Source: Enhydrobacter aerosaccus (GTDB lineage Bacteria; Pseudomonadota; Alphaproteobacteria; Reyranellales; Reyranellaceae). Taken from it: 64,000 nt of DNA. Below, one piece after another: positions 1-8,612 of this stretch. The stretch covers positions 28,501 through 92,500 of the forward strand of contig NZ_FUWJ01000012.1 of the NCBI RefSeq assembly GCF_900167455.1, given 5' to 3'. Position 1 is the first letter of the stretch. The number at the start of each line of letters is the position of its first letter. The position numbers were made by a program, and so were the translations under genes. The notes under the pieces are model-generated. The model worked only from the letters and a program-made list of their open reading frames with translations. It searched no databases and had not been told where the DNA came from.

Positions 1-524
1 TGCCGACCGCGATTGCCGGCGTGGCGACGACGGCCCTCGTCCTGCTGTCGGCGCGCAAGGCGCCGTGGCAGACCCTCAAGGATATCTCCTGGAGCGTGCT
101 GCCTCTGGTCGCGGGACTGTTCGTCCTTGTCGAAGCGCTCGCCCGGACCGGCCTGATCGGGCTGCTGGGAGAGGCCCTTCATCATGCCGCGGCACAGTCC
201 GTGGCATCGACCAGCTGGGCGGTGGGCGTGCTGGTCGCGATCGCCAGCAACCTGATGAACAATCTGCCGGTCGGCCTGATCGCCGGCAGCGTCGTATCGA
301 GCGCCGGTCTCTCGGATCAGGTGACGCAGGCTGCGCTTATCGGCGTCGATCTCGGCCCCAACCTGTCGGTCACGGGATCGCTGGCCACGATCCTGTGGCT
401 TACGGCGCTGCGACGCGAGGCGCATCACGTCAGCGCCTTCACCTTCCTCAAGCTGGGCCTGCTGGTCATGCCGCCGGCGTTGCTGCTCGCTCTCGCCGTC
501 GCCTTGTTGCCGTGCTGGACGTGA
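1..524 (+). CDS. arsB: ArsB-type arsenite/anion permease, C-terminal part
   Basis: This is the 3' end of a gene that begins before the window; the reading frame is open from base 3. About 170 residues remain and form hydrophobic helices separated by short loops. The stretch with SNLMNNLPVGLIAGS followed by GVDLGPNLSVTGSLATILWL is the conserved pore-region pattern of the ArsB/CitM ion-transporter superfamily (ArsB family, inner-membrane arsenite extrusion). The stop lies 4 bases from the convergent MFS gene. No ars regulator or reductase is visible here, so arsenite is inferred from the family only; another oxyanion is possible. Confidence 0.75.
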   Translation, partial: PTAIAGVATTALVLLSARKAPWQTLKDISWSVLPLVAGLFVLVEALARTGLIGLLGEALHHAAAQSVASTSWAVGVLVAIASNLMNNLPVGLIAGSVVSSAGLSDQVTQAALIGVDLGPNLSVTGSLATILWLTALRREAHHVSAFTFLKLGLLVMPPALLLALAVALLPCWT

Positions 525-528
525 CCGC

Positions 529-1878
529 CTACTGATGCTTCACACGCAGCAGGCTGAGCAGCGCGGCCACGGCAGCGATTGCCGTCGCCAGCCCGATCGC
601 CAGCGGGATGCTGTTGGCGGGATAGAGCCCGAACAGCAACGCGACGACCGCCGCGCCTATGGTCTGGCCGATCAGGCGTGCCGTCGCCAGCATGCCGCTC
701 GCACCGCCGGAGCGCTCGCGCGGCGCCGAGGAGAGCAGCGTACGATTATTCGGTGATTGGAAAAGGCCGAAGCCCAGGCCGCAGATCGCCATGCGCCAGG
801 CAATGTCGAAATCAGAGGGATGCGCCGACAAGGTCGCCAGCAATCCAAGCCCGATCGCCATCGCTCCCAGGCCGATGCCGCCCAGCATGCCGGATGGATA
901 GCGATCCGCGAGTCGTCCGGCCAAGGGAGCGATGACCGCCGTCATCAGAGGCCATGGCGTCATCAGCAGGCCGGTCGTCACCTCGCTGCGGCCGAGCGCG
1001 TTCTGCAGGTAGAAGGGCATCGACACATAGGCGAGCATCTGCGCACCGAAGGAGCAGATCGAGGTCAGGATCGAAAGGCGGAAGACCGGGATGCGCAGCA
1101 GATCGACGGGCAGCAGCGGTGACGGCAGCGAGAGCTGGCGGCGCACCAGAGCCACGCCGATGAGTGCCGCGAGGACCAGCTGAATGATCTCGAGGCCGCC
1201 GCTCTCGCCCTGCCCCAGCCCGTCGATGCCGGTGATCAGCAGCCCGAACGTGAGAGCGTTCAGGAGCGCGCTCAGCATGTCGAAGCGCTGACCGCTCAAA
1301 GGATTGACCGGAAGCGAGCGGGCGGCGATGGCGAAGGCCGCCAATCCGATCGGCACATTGACAGCGAACAGCCACGGCCATGACGCGACCGACAGGATAC
1401 CGGCCGCCACCGTCGGCCCAACCGCCGACGAGACTCCGACCAGGAGGGCATTGAGACCGATGCCGCGGCCGAGCTGATGGCGCGGGTAGATGTAGCGCAC
1501 CAGCGCGCCGTTGACGCTCATGATGCCGGCGGCCCCGAATCCCTGCACGACGCGCGCGAGCGTCAGCGTGGTGAGCGAGCTCGACAGGGCGCAGGCCAAC
1601 GAGCCGATGGTGAAGACCGCCAGCCCGACCTGATAGACGCGGCGATAGCCATAGTGCTCGCCGAGCGACGCCATCGGCAGCAGCGAGATGGTGATGACGA
1701 GCTGATAGGCGTTCACCACCCAGATCGAACTGGCCGGACTCGCCTGCACATCGGCGGCGATGGTCGGTAGGGCCACATTGGCAATGGCGCCATCCAGCAC
1801 CGCCATGATGAGGGCGAGTGCCACGGTGAGCATCGCCCAGTAGCGTTGCGGAACCGGCAGACCGTCTGGTGCCTCCAT
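529..1878 (-). CDS. MFS transporter, DHA2/EmrB-QacA-type drug exporter
   Basis: A 449-residue polytopic protein of the major facilitator superfamily. After a short cytoplasmic N-terminus it has the DHA2-type motif C region (residues near 145-165, GVSSAVGPTVAAG) and motif A-like loop (ASLGEHYGYRRVYQ). It is at the short end for 14-helix DHA2 members. The family expels hydrophobic or cationic drugs by proton antiport. The ATG is preceded by GGAGAGG. It converges with the arsB gene and has no regulator beside it, so the substrate cannot be named. Confidence 0.8.
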   Translation of the reverse strand: MEAPDGLPVPQRYWAMLTVALALIMAVLDGAIANVALPTIAADVQASPASSIWVVNAYQLVITISLLPMASLGEHYGYRRVYQVGLAVFTIGSLACALSSSLTTLTLARVVQGFGAAGIMSVNGALVRYIYPRHQLGRGIGLNALLVGVSSAVGPTVAAGILSVASWPWLFAVNVPIGLAAFAIAARSLPVNPLSGQRFDMLSALLNALTFGLLITGIDGLGQGESGGLEIIQLVLAALIGVALVRRQLSLPSPLLPVDLLRIPVFRLSILTSICSFGAQMLAYVSMPFYLQNALGRSEVTTGLLMTPWPLMTAVIAPLAGRLADRYPSGMLGGIGLGAMAIGLGLLATLSAHPSDFDIAWRMAICGLGFGLFQSPNNRTLLSSAPRERSGGASGMLATARLIGQTIGAAVVALLFGLYPANSIPLAIGLATAIAAVAALLSLLRVKHQ

Positions 1879-2038
1879 ACCTCTCCACTCCAGCTCTTGC
1901 GTCGCCCCTCGGGCACAACGACCGACAGCGGCCGACGGGTTCTACTGTCGGGAAAGAGTCAAGGTAAGCGCTGGTCGGTCGTCGAAGGGCCAGGCCTGGT
2001 CACGCTCAAGTGATCGGCAGGAGTGTCGCGTCCTCCTT

Positions 2039-2515
2039 CTACTTCTTGATGTCGGCCTGCACCAATACGCTGTGCTTGCCGGCCAGCAACTCCTGCAGCG
2101 CCTGCAGGGCTGCCACGCCGCAGGCGGTGTCCTGCTCGCCATTGCCGCCGCTCAGGCCGACGCCGCCGATCACCTCGCCGTCGACCACGATGGGGAAACC
2201 GCCAACGAAGACGGCGAACTTGCCCTCGAAGCTCCACTGGATGCCGAAGGCCTCGTTGCCCGGCAGGGCCGGGCCGTTGGGCGGCTGGTTGAACAGATGC
2301 GTCGAGCGCTTGTGCCCAGCGGCCGTGAAGGCCTTGTTCCAGGCGATCTGCGGCCCGGTCACGCGCGCGCCGTCCATCCGTTCGAGCGCCAGCGGATAGC
2401 CGCCCTCGTCGGTGATGCACACCGTTTCGAGCACGCCGATTTCCTTGGCCTTGCCGATGGCCGCCGCGATCATGCGGCGGGCTTCCTCGAGTTCGAGCTT
2501 GAGGGAGGTCTTCAT
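2039..2515 (-). CDS. GlcG/HbpS family (DUF336) protein
   Basis: A 158-residue single-domain protein of the GlcG/HbpS (heme-degrading domain) family. The usual N-terminal helix (EEARRMIAAAIGKAKEIG), the strand VCITDEGGYPLALERMDGA and the glycine-rich GGFPIVVDGEVIGGVGLSGG are all present. Family members bind heme or small ligands and often accompany oxidative catabolic genes. It sits 30 bases downstream of the permease gene on the same strand, with an AGGAGAAGG ribosome site, and is probably co-transcribed with it. No signal peptide is seen, so it is likely cytoplasmic. Its role with the divergent oxidase cluster is inference. Confidence 0.8.
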   Translation of the reverse strand: MKTSLKLELEEARRMIAAAIGKAKEIGVLETVCITDEGGYPLALERMDGARVTGPQIAWNKAFTAAGHKRSTHLFNQPPNGPALPGNEAFGIQWSFEGKFAVFVGGFPIVVDGEVIGGVGLSGGNGEQDTACGVAALQALQELLAGKHSVLVQADIKK

Positions 2516-2545
2516 CTTCTTCCTTCTCCTTTTACAGTCGCGTCG

Positions 2546-4084
2546 TCAGCCCCAGAACACCACGGCGAACAGCGTCGAGGCGACGAGGCCGGTTAACACC
2601 GGCACCAGCAGAGCGCGCACCGTCTCCAGCACCGGCACACGGGCGAAGCCGGCTACGGCGATCAGCGACGACCACGCGATCAGCGTCCCACCGCCGGTCC
2701 ACACCGCGCCCATCTGCCCGATGGCGCAAAGGGTCGTGACATCGATGCCGACTGCTGGTCCCAGCGCGCCCGACAGCGAGCCCGTCAGCGGCAGCCCGGC
2801 GAAGCCGGAGCCATCGATGCCGGTGATCATGCCGACGATGAGGACGCCGAAAGCCACCAGCGTGTGATTGTGGGGGATCCAGGATTCGGCCGCACTCACC
2901 AGGTCGAACAGCAGCGACGGTGCGCTGCCGGGTGGCACATTAAGGACTGCCGCCGCCATCTCGCCGCCGGCGCCCGTAAAGAAGAAGCCGGCAATCGGCA
3001 GCACGGCGCCCATCGCCTTGAAGGCGAAGACGAAGCCGTCGGTGATGTGATCGGCACAGACGTCGAGCGCCTTGCGCGCGCCTTCTCCGGCGACGGTCGC
3101 CAGGATCATCAGCGCCGCGCCCATGCCGCCGACCAGGGCAGCGGCGTCACCGCCCTTGAGGTCGGCCACGCCCACGCCCAGCCGTGGCAGCACCATGACC
3201 GCGATCACCGCGGCGAAGCCAAGCGGCGTCACGACGGCAAAAACCTTGGACCACAGCGCCCGCCGTGGATCGATCGCCTGCGCCCCGCCGTTGCGCAGCC
3301 TGGCGTCGAGCGGCTCCTCGCCGGTGGCGCGGGCGATCTCGGCCTTGTCGAAGGTGCCGACAGTCTCCAGCCGCGCCGTCTCCCCATCGCCGGATTGGCG
3401 CTGCCACTGATCGAGCAACGCCTCGCTGCCCGGGCGGATGGACTTGCGGATCGAGATATAGGCCAGCGCCAGGGCAATGATGCCGGTGACCAGGGACAGG
3501 ACGAGCGCCCGGTCAGCGACCTGGGCCGCGCTTACCGCAGCGCCCGCCGCCTTGGCGCTGATGCCTGGCGCGACGCCGATGACATAGTCCGACGACAGCG
3601 CCATGCCCTGCCCCGCGATCGCGATGGCCAAGGCGCCGGCGAGCGGCGGCAGTCCGGCGACGATCGCGGCCGGCAGCAGCACGGCCGATACCAGCGGCAC
3701 CGCCGGCGTCGGCCAGAAGAACAGGGAGATGACATAGGTGATCGCCGCCAGGATGAAGAACGCCGTGTGACCGTTGGTCATCACGGCACGGAAGGGCTGC
3801 ACCATCAGCACGTCGGACCGCAGGGCCTTCAACGCGTTCAGCAGCGAGGTGATCAGTGCGATCACCAGGAAGATGTTGAACAGCTCCTTGGCGGCAACGA
3901 AGCTCGCATTGAAGATACTTCCGAGGGCATTGACCGGGCTGTGCGTCCAGGCCAGCGACACCACGAAGGTGGCGACGATGGACGGCACGACGACGTTGGC
4001 GCGCAGCACCATCGTCAGCACCACGGCGATCACGCCGGCCAGATAGGCCCAGTGGGCCGCGGTAATTGCCACATGCGATGTCAT
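2546..4084 (-). CDS. Large polytopic permease, ion-transporter (GntP/CitM-like) type
   Basis: A 512-residue integral membrane protein with 12 or more hydrophobic segments, a central hydrophilic loop (about residues 230-300) and a repeated architecture. Segments such as FFWPTPAVPLVSAVLLPAAIVAGLPP and the late IDGSGFAGLPLTGSLSGALGP recall gluconate/citrate-type permeases of the ion-transporter superfamily. I do not recognise an exact family. I chose the ATG at 4084 because GGGGGAG precedes it; an in-frame extension to 4252 has no ribosome site and crosses the promoter region. It is probably the uptake system for the substrate of the divergent oxidase cluster. Confidence 0.65.
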   Translation of the reverse strand: MTSHVAITAAHWAYLAGVIAVVLTMVLRANVVVPSIVATFVVSLAWTHSPVNALGSIFNASFVAAKELFNIFLVIALITSLLNALKALRSDVLMVQPFRAVMTNGHTAFFILAAITYVISLFFWPTPAVPLVSAVLLPAAIVAGLPPLAGALAIAIAGQGMALSSDYVIGVAPGISAKAAGAAVSAAQVADRALVLSLVTGIIALALAYISIRKSIRPGSEALLDQWQRQSGDGETARLETVGTFDKAEIARATGEEPLDARLRNGGAQAIDPRRALWSKVFAVVTPLGFAAVIAVMVLPRLGVGVADLKGGDAAALVGGMGAALMILATVAGEGARKALDVCADHITDGFVFAFKAMGAVLPIAGFFFTGAGGEMAAAVLNVPPGSAPSLLFDLVSAAESWIPHNHTLVAFGVLIVGMITGIDGSGFAGLPLTGSLSGALGPAVGIDVTTLCAIGQMGAVWTGGGTLIAWSSLIAVAGFARVPVLETVRALLVPVLTGLVASTLFAVVFWG

Positions 4085-4151
4085 TGAGTGATGTCTCCCC
4101 CTGATTGGCCAGACCTGCGACGCATCCCAGCACCGCCGAGCCGACAGCGCT

Positions 4152-4161
4152 TTGTATACGA
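4152..4161. promoter_or_regulatory. GntR-type half-perfect operator TTGTATACGA
   Basis: TTGTATACGA is a one-mismatch copy of the palindrome at 4337. It lies 68 bases upstream of the permease ATG within the 323-base divergent region (4085-4407), which holds no gene. FadR/FCD-type GntR proteins bind short palindromes of this kind; the GntR gene at 6292 is the obvious candidate. Confidence 0.45.
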
Positions 4162-4336
4162 TCCAGTTGCGCCTGCTAGCAAGAAGCGGTCCATGTCGAC
4201 GTGGACGCCAGACGGCATCGCTCCTGTGGATAGCGATGGATGTTGGTTCCAAAGGCTTTGCCGGGTCCTCCCCGCCAGAGGGCGAAGAGCGGCCGGCAAC
4301 CTTTTCACGGCGACGTGCGTTGACAGCCTTGGTGGA

Positions 4337-4346
4337 TTGTATACAA
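4337..4346. promoter_or_regulatory. Perfect palindrome TTGTATACAA, likely GntR/FCD operator
   Basis: TTGTATACAA is a perfect 10-base palindrome in an AT-rich patch (ATTGTATACAAAT) about 60 bases before the oxidase start. Its position would let a repressor block the promoter of the oxidase-ferredoxin operon. Binding by the GntR protein encoded at the end of that operon is inferred. Confidence 0.5.
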
Positions 4347-4407
4347 ATTTGAACCTGTCTGGCGTCATTCCACCACCCACACCACCCGCAAGACTGGGAG
4401 CGCGCGC

Positions 4408-5151
4408 ATGCCTCAACTGATGGATAAAGCGGAGTTCCGCACCGCCCTCGAAAACGCGATCAAGAGCCAGAGCGCCAACAAGGCGCCGTTCAGCATCGCC
4501 TGGGCCAACGGGCTGCTGAGCCGCGACCATCTCGCCCGCTGGGCCGAGAACCATTACCACTATGTCGGCCCGTTCGCCGATTATCTGGCCTACGTCTACG
4601 GCCGCATGCCCGAGCGCTACACCGAGGCCAAGGACTTCCTGCTGCACAACATGTACGAGGAGGAGATCGGCGGCGACCGTCACACCGATCTGCTGATCCG
4701 CTTCGCCGAGGCCTGCGGCACCACGCGCGAGCGCGTGAAGGATCCCGACAACATGAGCGCCACCACGCGCGGCCTGCAGAGCTGGTGTTACACGATCGCC
4801 ATGCGCGAGGATCCGATCGTCGCGGTGGCCGGTCTCGTGGTCGGCCTCGAATCGCAGGTGCCGTCGATCTACCGCAAGCAGACCCCGACGCTGCGCGACC
4901 GGTACAAGTTCACTGACGAGGAGGTCGAGTTCTTCGACCTGCACATCGTCTCCGACGAGATCCACGGCGAGCGCGGCTACCAGATCGTGCTGGAGCATGC
5001 CGACACGCCGGAGCTGCAGCAGCGCTGCCTGAAGATCTGCGAGATCGGCGCCCAGATGCGGCTGCTCTACACCACCGCGCTCTATTGGGACTACGTCGCC
5101 AAGGATCTCCCGATCAGCCAGCTCGAGGCGCTCGAGCGCAAGGCGGCCTGA
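4408..5151 (+). CDS. Heme-oxygenase-like diiron oxidase (PqqC/TenA-fold)
   Basis: A 247-residue all-alpha protein of the PqqC/TenA/heme-oxygenase fold. The ligand set expected of heme-oxygenase-like dimetal oxidases is visible: Glu84-86 (MYEEEIGG), His92 (DRHTDL), Glu148 (GLESQVP), then His179, Asp183 and His186 in DLHIVSDEIHGE. Such enzymes (UndA, BesC, SznF-type) use a non-heme iron pair for oxidative cleavage, desaturation or N-oxygenation. This gene starts an operon with two [2Fe-2S] ferredoxins, which could supply electrons. The substrate is unknown, and PqqC/TenA-like hydrolase activity cannot be excluded, but neither pqq nor thi genes are nearby. Confidence 0.75.
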   Translation: MPQLMDKAEFRTALENAIKSQSANKAPFSIAWANGLLSRDHLARWAENHYHYVGPFADYLAYVYGRMPERYTEAKDFLLHNMYEEEIGGDRHTDLLIRFAEACGTTRERVKDPDNMSATTRGLQSWCYTIAMREDPIVAVAGLVVGLESQVPSIYRKQTPTLRDRYKFTDEEVEFFDLHIVSDEIHGERGYQIVLEHADTPELQQRCLKICEIGAQMRLLYTTALYWDYVAKDLPISQLEALERKAA

Positions 5152-5154
5152 TCG

Positions 5155-5502
5155 GTGCCCAAGGTCGTCCTGCATCGCGAGGGGCAGGTCCATGAGGGCG
5201 AGGTGAAGGACAACACCAACCTCGTCGTCATGGCCGGCATCCGCCAGTTCCCCTACCCCAACCTGCGCTACGGCTGCGGCATGGGGAAATGCGCGCGCTG
5301 CGCCTGCCGCGTGCTGTCGGGCGGCGAACACCTGCCGGAACCGAACTGGAAGGAGAAGAAGCAGCTCGGACCGCGGCTGGAGGAAGGCTATCGCCTGATC
5401 TGCCAGCTGTGGATCACGCACGATATCGAGCTGCTGCAGGACAAGGATCCGATCCGCCCGATGACGGCGCCGGCCACGACCGCCGGCACCGCCTCGGGCT
5501 GA
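5155..5502 (+). CDS. [2Fe-2S] ferredoxin, plant type
   Basis: A 115-residue ferredoxin starting with GTG three bases after the oxidase stop. The cluster ligands are in YGCGMGKCARCACR (C-x4-C-x2-C) with the fourth cysteine in LICQLW. The C-terminal 20 residues are Thr/Ala-rich and probably disordered. Its tight spacing indicates translation coupled to the oxidase, so it is likely a dedicated electron donor. No ferredoxin reductase lies nearby. Confidence 0.85.
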   Translation: MPKVVLHREGQVHEGEVKDNTNLVVMAGIRQFPYPNLRYGCGMGKCARCACRVLSGGEHLPEPNWKEKKQLGPRLEEGYRLICQLWITHDIELLQDKDPIRPMTAPATTAGTASG

Positions 5503-5520
5503 GCCGGCCGGGGTCGCGCC

Positions 5521-5817
5521 ATGTATGTCATCCTGACCAGCAAGCCCGGCAAGTTCCGCACCGAGATCGTGCCGGGCCTTCGCCCGCACGAGGCCTACGA
5601 CTATCTGTTCTACGGCCGGCACGAGGCTCACTTCGTCATCGCCGAGCTGGTCGATTCAGCGGCGCGCATCCGCGTGATCGAGGAGGAAAGCGGCCTGGTG
5701 AACGAAGTGCCGTCGAAGTTCCTGGAGAAGTTCGAGACCGCCGAGGGCGCGCTCGACGGGCTGCGCCAGCTCGTCACCTTCGGCCGCATGGACACCACCC
5801 TGCGCAGGGCATCGTGA
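5521..5817 (+). CDS. Small conserved-looking protein of unknown function
   Basis: A 98-residue soluble protein between two ferredoxin genes. It starts MYVILTSKPGKFRTEI and contains YDYLFYGRHEAHFVIAEL and an acidic helix around IRVIEEESGLVNEV. No cysteines or known domain are recognised. It lies 18 bases after ferredoxin 1 and overlaps ferredoxin 2 by four bases (GTGA). The operon position suggests an accessory subunit or assembly factor for the oxidase-ferredoxin system; this is inference. Confidence 0.7.
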   Translation: MYVILTSKPGKFRTEIVPGLRPHEAYDYLFYGRHEAHFVIAELVDSAARIRVIEEESGLVNEVPSKFLEKFETAEGALDGLRQLVTFGRMDTTLRRAS

Positions 5818-6200
5818 GCGATCCGTCGCAAGTCTCCTCGCCACCGCCGGCCACGACCGTGCGCGTCACCTTCGTGACCAGCGGCAAGCAGGCGACCGCG
5901 CCGGCCAACAGCAACCTGCTGCGCGTCTCCCTGCGCGAACAGGGCGGCATTCCCTTCAAGTGCGGCGGCGGCATCTGCGGCACCTGCAAGTGCCGCATCG
6001 AGCAGGGCATCGAGAACACCGACGCGATCAAGCCCAAGGAACGCAAGCACCTCACCGAGGAGCAGTTCGCCAAGGGCTGGCGCATGGCCTGCCAGACCTT
6101 CCTCAAGGGCGATGTCAGCGTCGCCTGGGATCCGCCGGCCGCCGGTGCCGGCCTGCGTCCCGCCTCTCCGACCACGACCGCGGCAGGCGGCCAGAGCTGA
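5814..6200 (+). CDS. Second [2Fe-2S] ferredoxin
   Basis: A 128-residue protein starting with GTG that overlaps the preceding stop (GTGA); earlier in-frame codons belong to out-of-frame reading of ferredoxin 1. Residues about 15-105 form a plant-type ferredoxin domain with FKCGGGICGTCKCR (C-x4-C-x2-C) and the fourth ligand in RMACQTF. A Pro/Ala/Thr-rich tail follows. It differs clearly from ferredoxin 1, so this is not a recent duplicate. Together they may form a relay or serve different partners of the diiron oxidase. Confidence 0.85.
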   Translation: MSDPSQVSSPPPATTVRVTFVTSGKQATAPANSNLLRVSLREQGGIPFKCGGGICGTCKCRIEQGIENTDAIKPKERKHLTEEQFAKGWRMACQTFLKGDVSVAWDPPAAGAGLRPASPTTTAAGGQS

Positions 6201-6291
6201 CGGCGGATGCGGGTCGCTCGCAGCCCTGTTGTGGGAAGGAGCGGCGAGAAGCGGCAGGTATTCCTGCTCGATCTGATCTAAGGTCCGCGCC

Positions 6292-7056
6292 ATGGCCGCA
6301 CCTCGCCCCAAGATCAAGAATCCGCCGGATGGCGGGCAATCTTCCCTGCATCGCCGCGTCGTCGACGAGCTGCGGCAGCTCATCCTCGCCCGCCGGTTCA
6401 AGCCCGGCGAACGCCTGGTCGAGGAGCGGCTGGCGGAAGAGCTGGGCGTGTCGCGCAATCCCGTGCGCGAGGCGATCCGCGTCCTGGCCGCCGAGGGCCT
6501 GGTCGAGGTCAGCGCCAATCGCGGCGCCTCGGTCACCACCATGTCGGCGCAGGAGGCGCGGGAGACGATCGAGCTGCGCGCGCTGCTCGAGGGCCACAAT
6601 GCCCGTCTGGCGACGCGTCGCCAGGACAAGGAAGTCATCAAGCGCATCGAAGCGGTCCTCACCAAGGGCTCCCTCGCCGTCGCCAACGGCCGCTTCGAGC
6701 AACTGGGCGACCTCAACCAGAAGTTCCACGCCGAGCTCGCGGCGGCGAGCCAGAATACCGTGCTGGGCGACGTGCTGAAGCGGCTGCGCGACCGCACCGC
6801 CATGCTGTTCTCGACCGACGATCCCGATTACCAGGAGCGGACCTGGAACGAGCATGCCGCGATCCTGCGCGCCATCATCGATGGCGACGAGCGGCGCGCC
6901 GCATCGCTGGCGGCCGAGCACGTGATGCACGCCGGCTCGGATTACCTGCTCGCCCTCGACCTGCAGATGCCGTGGGATGCGGCGGCGCCGGAGCATGCGC
7001 GCCGCACCGAGATCGCCCCGCCGCGGACGCGCACGCCCCGCAAGTCCGCGGCCTGA
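6292..7056 (+). CDS. GntR family regulator, FCD (FadR) subgroup
   Basis: A 254-residue transcription factor. Residues about 18-85 form the GntR winged helix (ERLVEERLAEELGVSRNPVREA, then GLVEVSANRGASV). Residues about 95-220 form the all-helical FCD ligand domain (RETIELRALLEGHNARLATR, HAAILRAIIDGDERRAASLAAEHVMHA) with the usual Asp/His metal-site residues. The tail is Arg/Pro-rich. It follows ferredoxin 2 by 91 bases on the same strand and most likely controls the cluster through the TTGTATAC palindromes at 4152 and 4337. Confidence 0.85.
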   Translation: MAAPRPKIKNPPDGGQSSLHRRVVDELRQLILARRFKPGERLVEERLAEELGVSRNPVREAIRVLAAEGLVEVSANRGASVTTMSAQEARETIELRALLEGHNARLATRRQDKEVIKRIEAVLTKGSLAVANGRFEQLGDLNQKFHAELAAASQNTVLGDVLKRLRDRTAMLFSTDDPDYQERTWNEHAAILRAIIDGDERRAASLAAEHVMHAGSDYLLALDLQMPWDAAAPEHARRTEIAPPRTRTPRKSAA

Positions 7057-7117
7057 CCCTACAGCCGCGCGACGGCGCTTCATCGGTTCACGCCGTCGCG
7101 GCAACGGTGATGGCGCC

Positions 7118-8473
7118 TCAGTTGCGCATGAAGCCCTCCAGCTCGCTTTCGGCCCAGGCGATGGTCTTCTCCATCGCCTCGCCGCGGAAGTAGCGCACGG
7201 CCATCTGCGTCTGCGTCGCCTGGGTGTAGATGCGTTCGGCGATCGCATGCGGCGCCGGCGCGCCGGCCACCGACAGGACCTGGTGGTTGTAGGGATTGGG
7301 ATAGTGGAACAGCGTCCCCTTGGGCGGTTCCGCCTCGGCCCACACCTTGAACAGCGTCAGCTTCTCGAACGACGGCAGATCGTAGCCGCCCGACGCCTCG
7401 ACCATCTGCTCCGACGCCGAGGCGCTCGACAGGTAGGCCAGCAGGCTCTTGGCGGCCGGGATGTTCTTGCTGAAGTTCCAGATGCTCCAGAAGAACGGCG
7501 TGAACGGCGCGAAGCGGCCCTTGGGCCCCTGCGCGAAGCCGTGCGTCCACAGCTGCTCGGCGACCTTGGGCGCGTCGCGCTTGGCGACCGCCCAAGCGCT
7601 GGGCGGGTTCATGATCATCGAGCCCTGGCCCGACACCAGGAACTTGTTGTTCGAGGCATCGTCCCATGCGGCCACGTCGGCCGGCAGGAACTGCATCAGC
7701 TTCTTGTAGAAGTCGAGCGCCTGGCGCACGGCATCGCTCTTGGCGGTGATGTTGCCCTTGTCGTCCACCAGCATGGCGCCGAAGCCGTGGAAGATCGCGC
7801 CCGCCGTGTCGACATTGTCGGCCGTGGTGCCGAGCCCGATGCCGAACGGATGGCCGCCCTTGTGGCACGCCTCCGCCGCCTTCAGGAAGGTATCGTAGGT
7901 CCAGGCCTCGGCCTTCGGCGGCGATCCCGCCGGATACATCGCCTGCACATCGATGTTGGCATATTGCTTCATGTAGTCGATGCGCGAGCACGGACCCTTG
8001 ATCTGGCTGCCCACCGTCGCAGGAATGCCGATCCAGTGGCCGCCGATCTTGCCGAGATATTCGACCGTGGCGTTGACGGCACCGTTCTGCTGGATCAGCG
8101 GCCCCATCACGTCGTCGACCGGCACGAGCTGCCGCGCATAGCGGGCCGGCAGCCAGGTCGCGAGCGCCAGGATATCGTGCCCGGCCTGCGCCTGCGATTC
8201 GGCGGCGCTGGTCAGCAGGAGCTTGTTGCCCTGCGAGGTGATGAAGTCGATCTGGACCTCGACCTTTTCCTTCTCGGCCCACTCCTTCACCAGCTTCTCC
8301 GTGGCGCCATTGGCGCCCGGCACCCAGTGATCCCAGAAACCCAAGGAAAGCTTGCCGGCCGCATGGGCGCCGCGCACGAACGGTGCGGCGACCAGGCCGG
8401 CGGACAAAGCCGCCGTGCCGGCGATGAAGCGACGACGCGTACGCACGAACGCCTTGTTCGACGATGCCATCAT
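7118..8473 (-). CDS. ABC transporter sugar-type substrate-binding protein (Tat signal)
   Basis: About 450 residues. The N-terminus carries a twin-arginine signal (RTRRRFIAGTAALSAG) ending near AHA, followed by a type-1 solute-binding fold (KLSLGFWDHWVPGANGATEKLVKEW) of the MalE/UgpB class. Three consecutive ATG codons lie at 8468-8476; GGAGG just upstream favours the second or third. It converges with the GntR gene. No ABC permease or ATPase is adjacent, so it is an orphan binding protein whose partners must be elsewhere. The ligand, a sugar or polyol by family, is unknown. Confidence 0.8.
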   Translation of the reverse strand: MMASSNKAFVRTRRRFIAGTAALSAGLVAAPFVRGAHAAGKLSLGFWDHWVPGANGATEKLVKEWAEKEKVEVQIDFITSQGNKLLLTSAAESQAQAGHDILALATWLPARYARQLVPVDDVMGPLIQQNGAVNATVEYLGKIGGHWIGIPATVGSQIKGPCSRIDYMKQYANIDVQAMYPAGSPPKAEAWTYDTFLKAAEACHKGGHPFGIGLGTTADNVDTAGAIFHGFGAMLVDDKGNITAKSDAVRQALDFYKKLMQFLPADVAAWDDASNNKFLVSGQGSMIMNPPSAWAVAKRDAPKVAEQLWTHGFAQGPKGRFAPFTPFFWSIWNFSKNIPAAKSLLAYLSSASASEQMVEASGGYDLPSFEKLTLFKVWAEAEPPKGTLFHYPNPYNHQVLSVAGAPAPHAIAERIYTQATQTQMAVRYFRGEAMEKTIAWAESELEGFMRN

Positions 8474-8612
8474 CATTTCCTCCACTGGAAACCGGCCCCA
8501 TCTGACGCGGGACCTTGCCGCCGACGGTAGGCGCGTGAGGATGCACGGGCAATGAAATTCCGCTGTAAGGAATCGGTGGCTGGGATCGACTGCAACAAGC
8601 ACCTCGCCGGTG

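Noticed and set aside
1987..2002. Short GGCCAGGCCTGG palindrome after the GlcG gene
   Set aside because: Short, GC-rich and without a T tract; expected by chance in DNA of this composition.
4081..5631. A 516-residue minus-strand open frame
   Set aside because: It lies opposite the diiron oxidase and ferredoxin genes, which have clear motifs and tight operon spacing; the frame is a codon-bias artefact.
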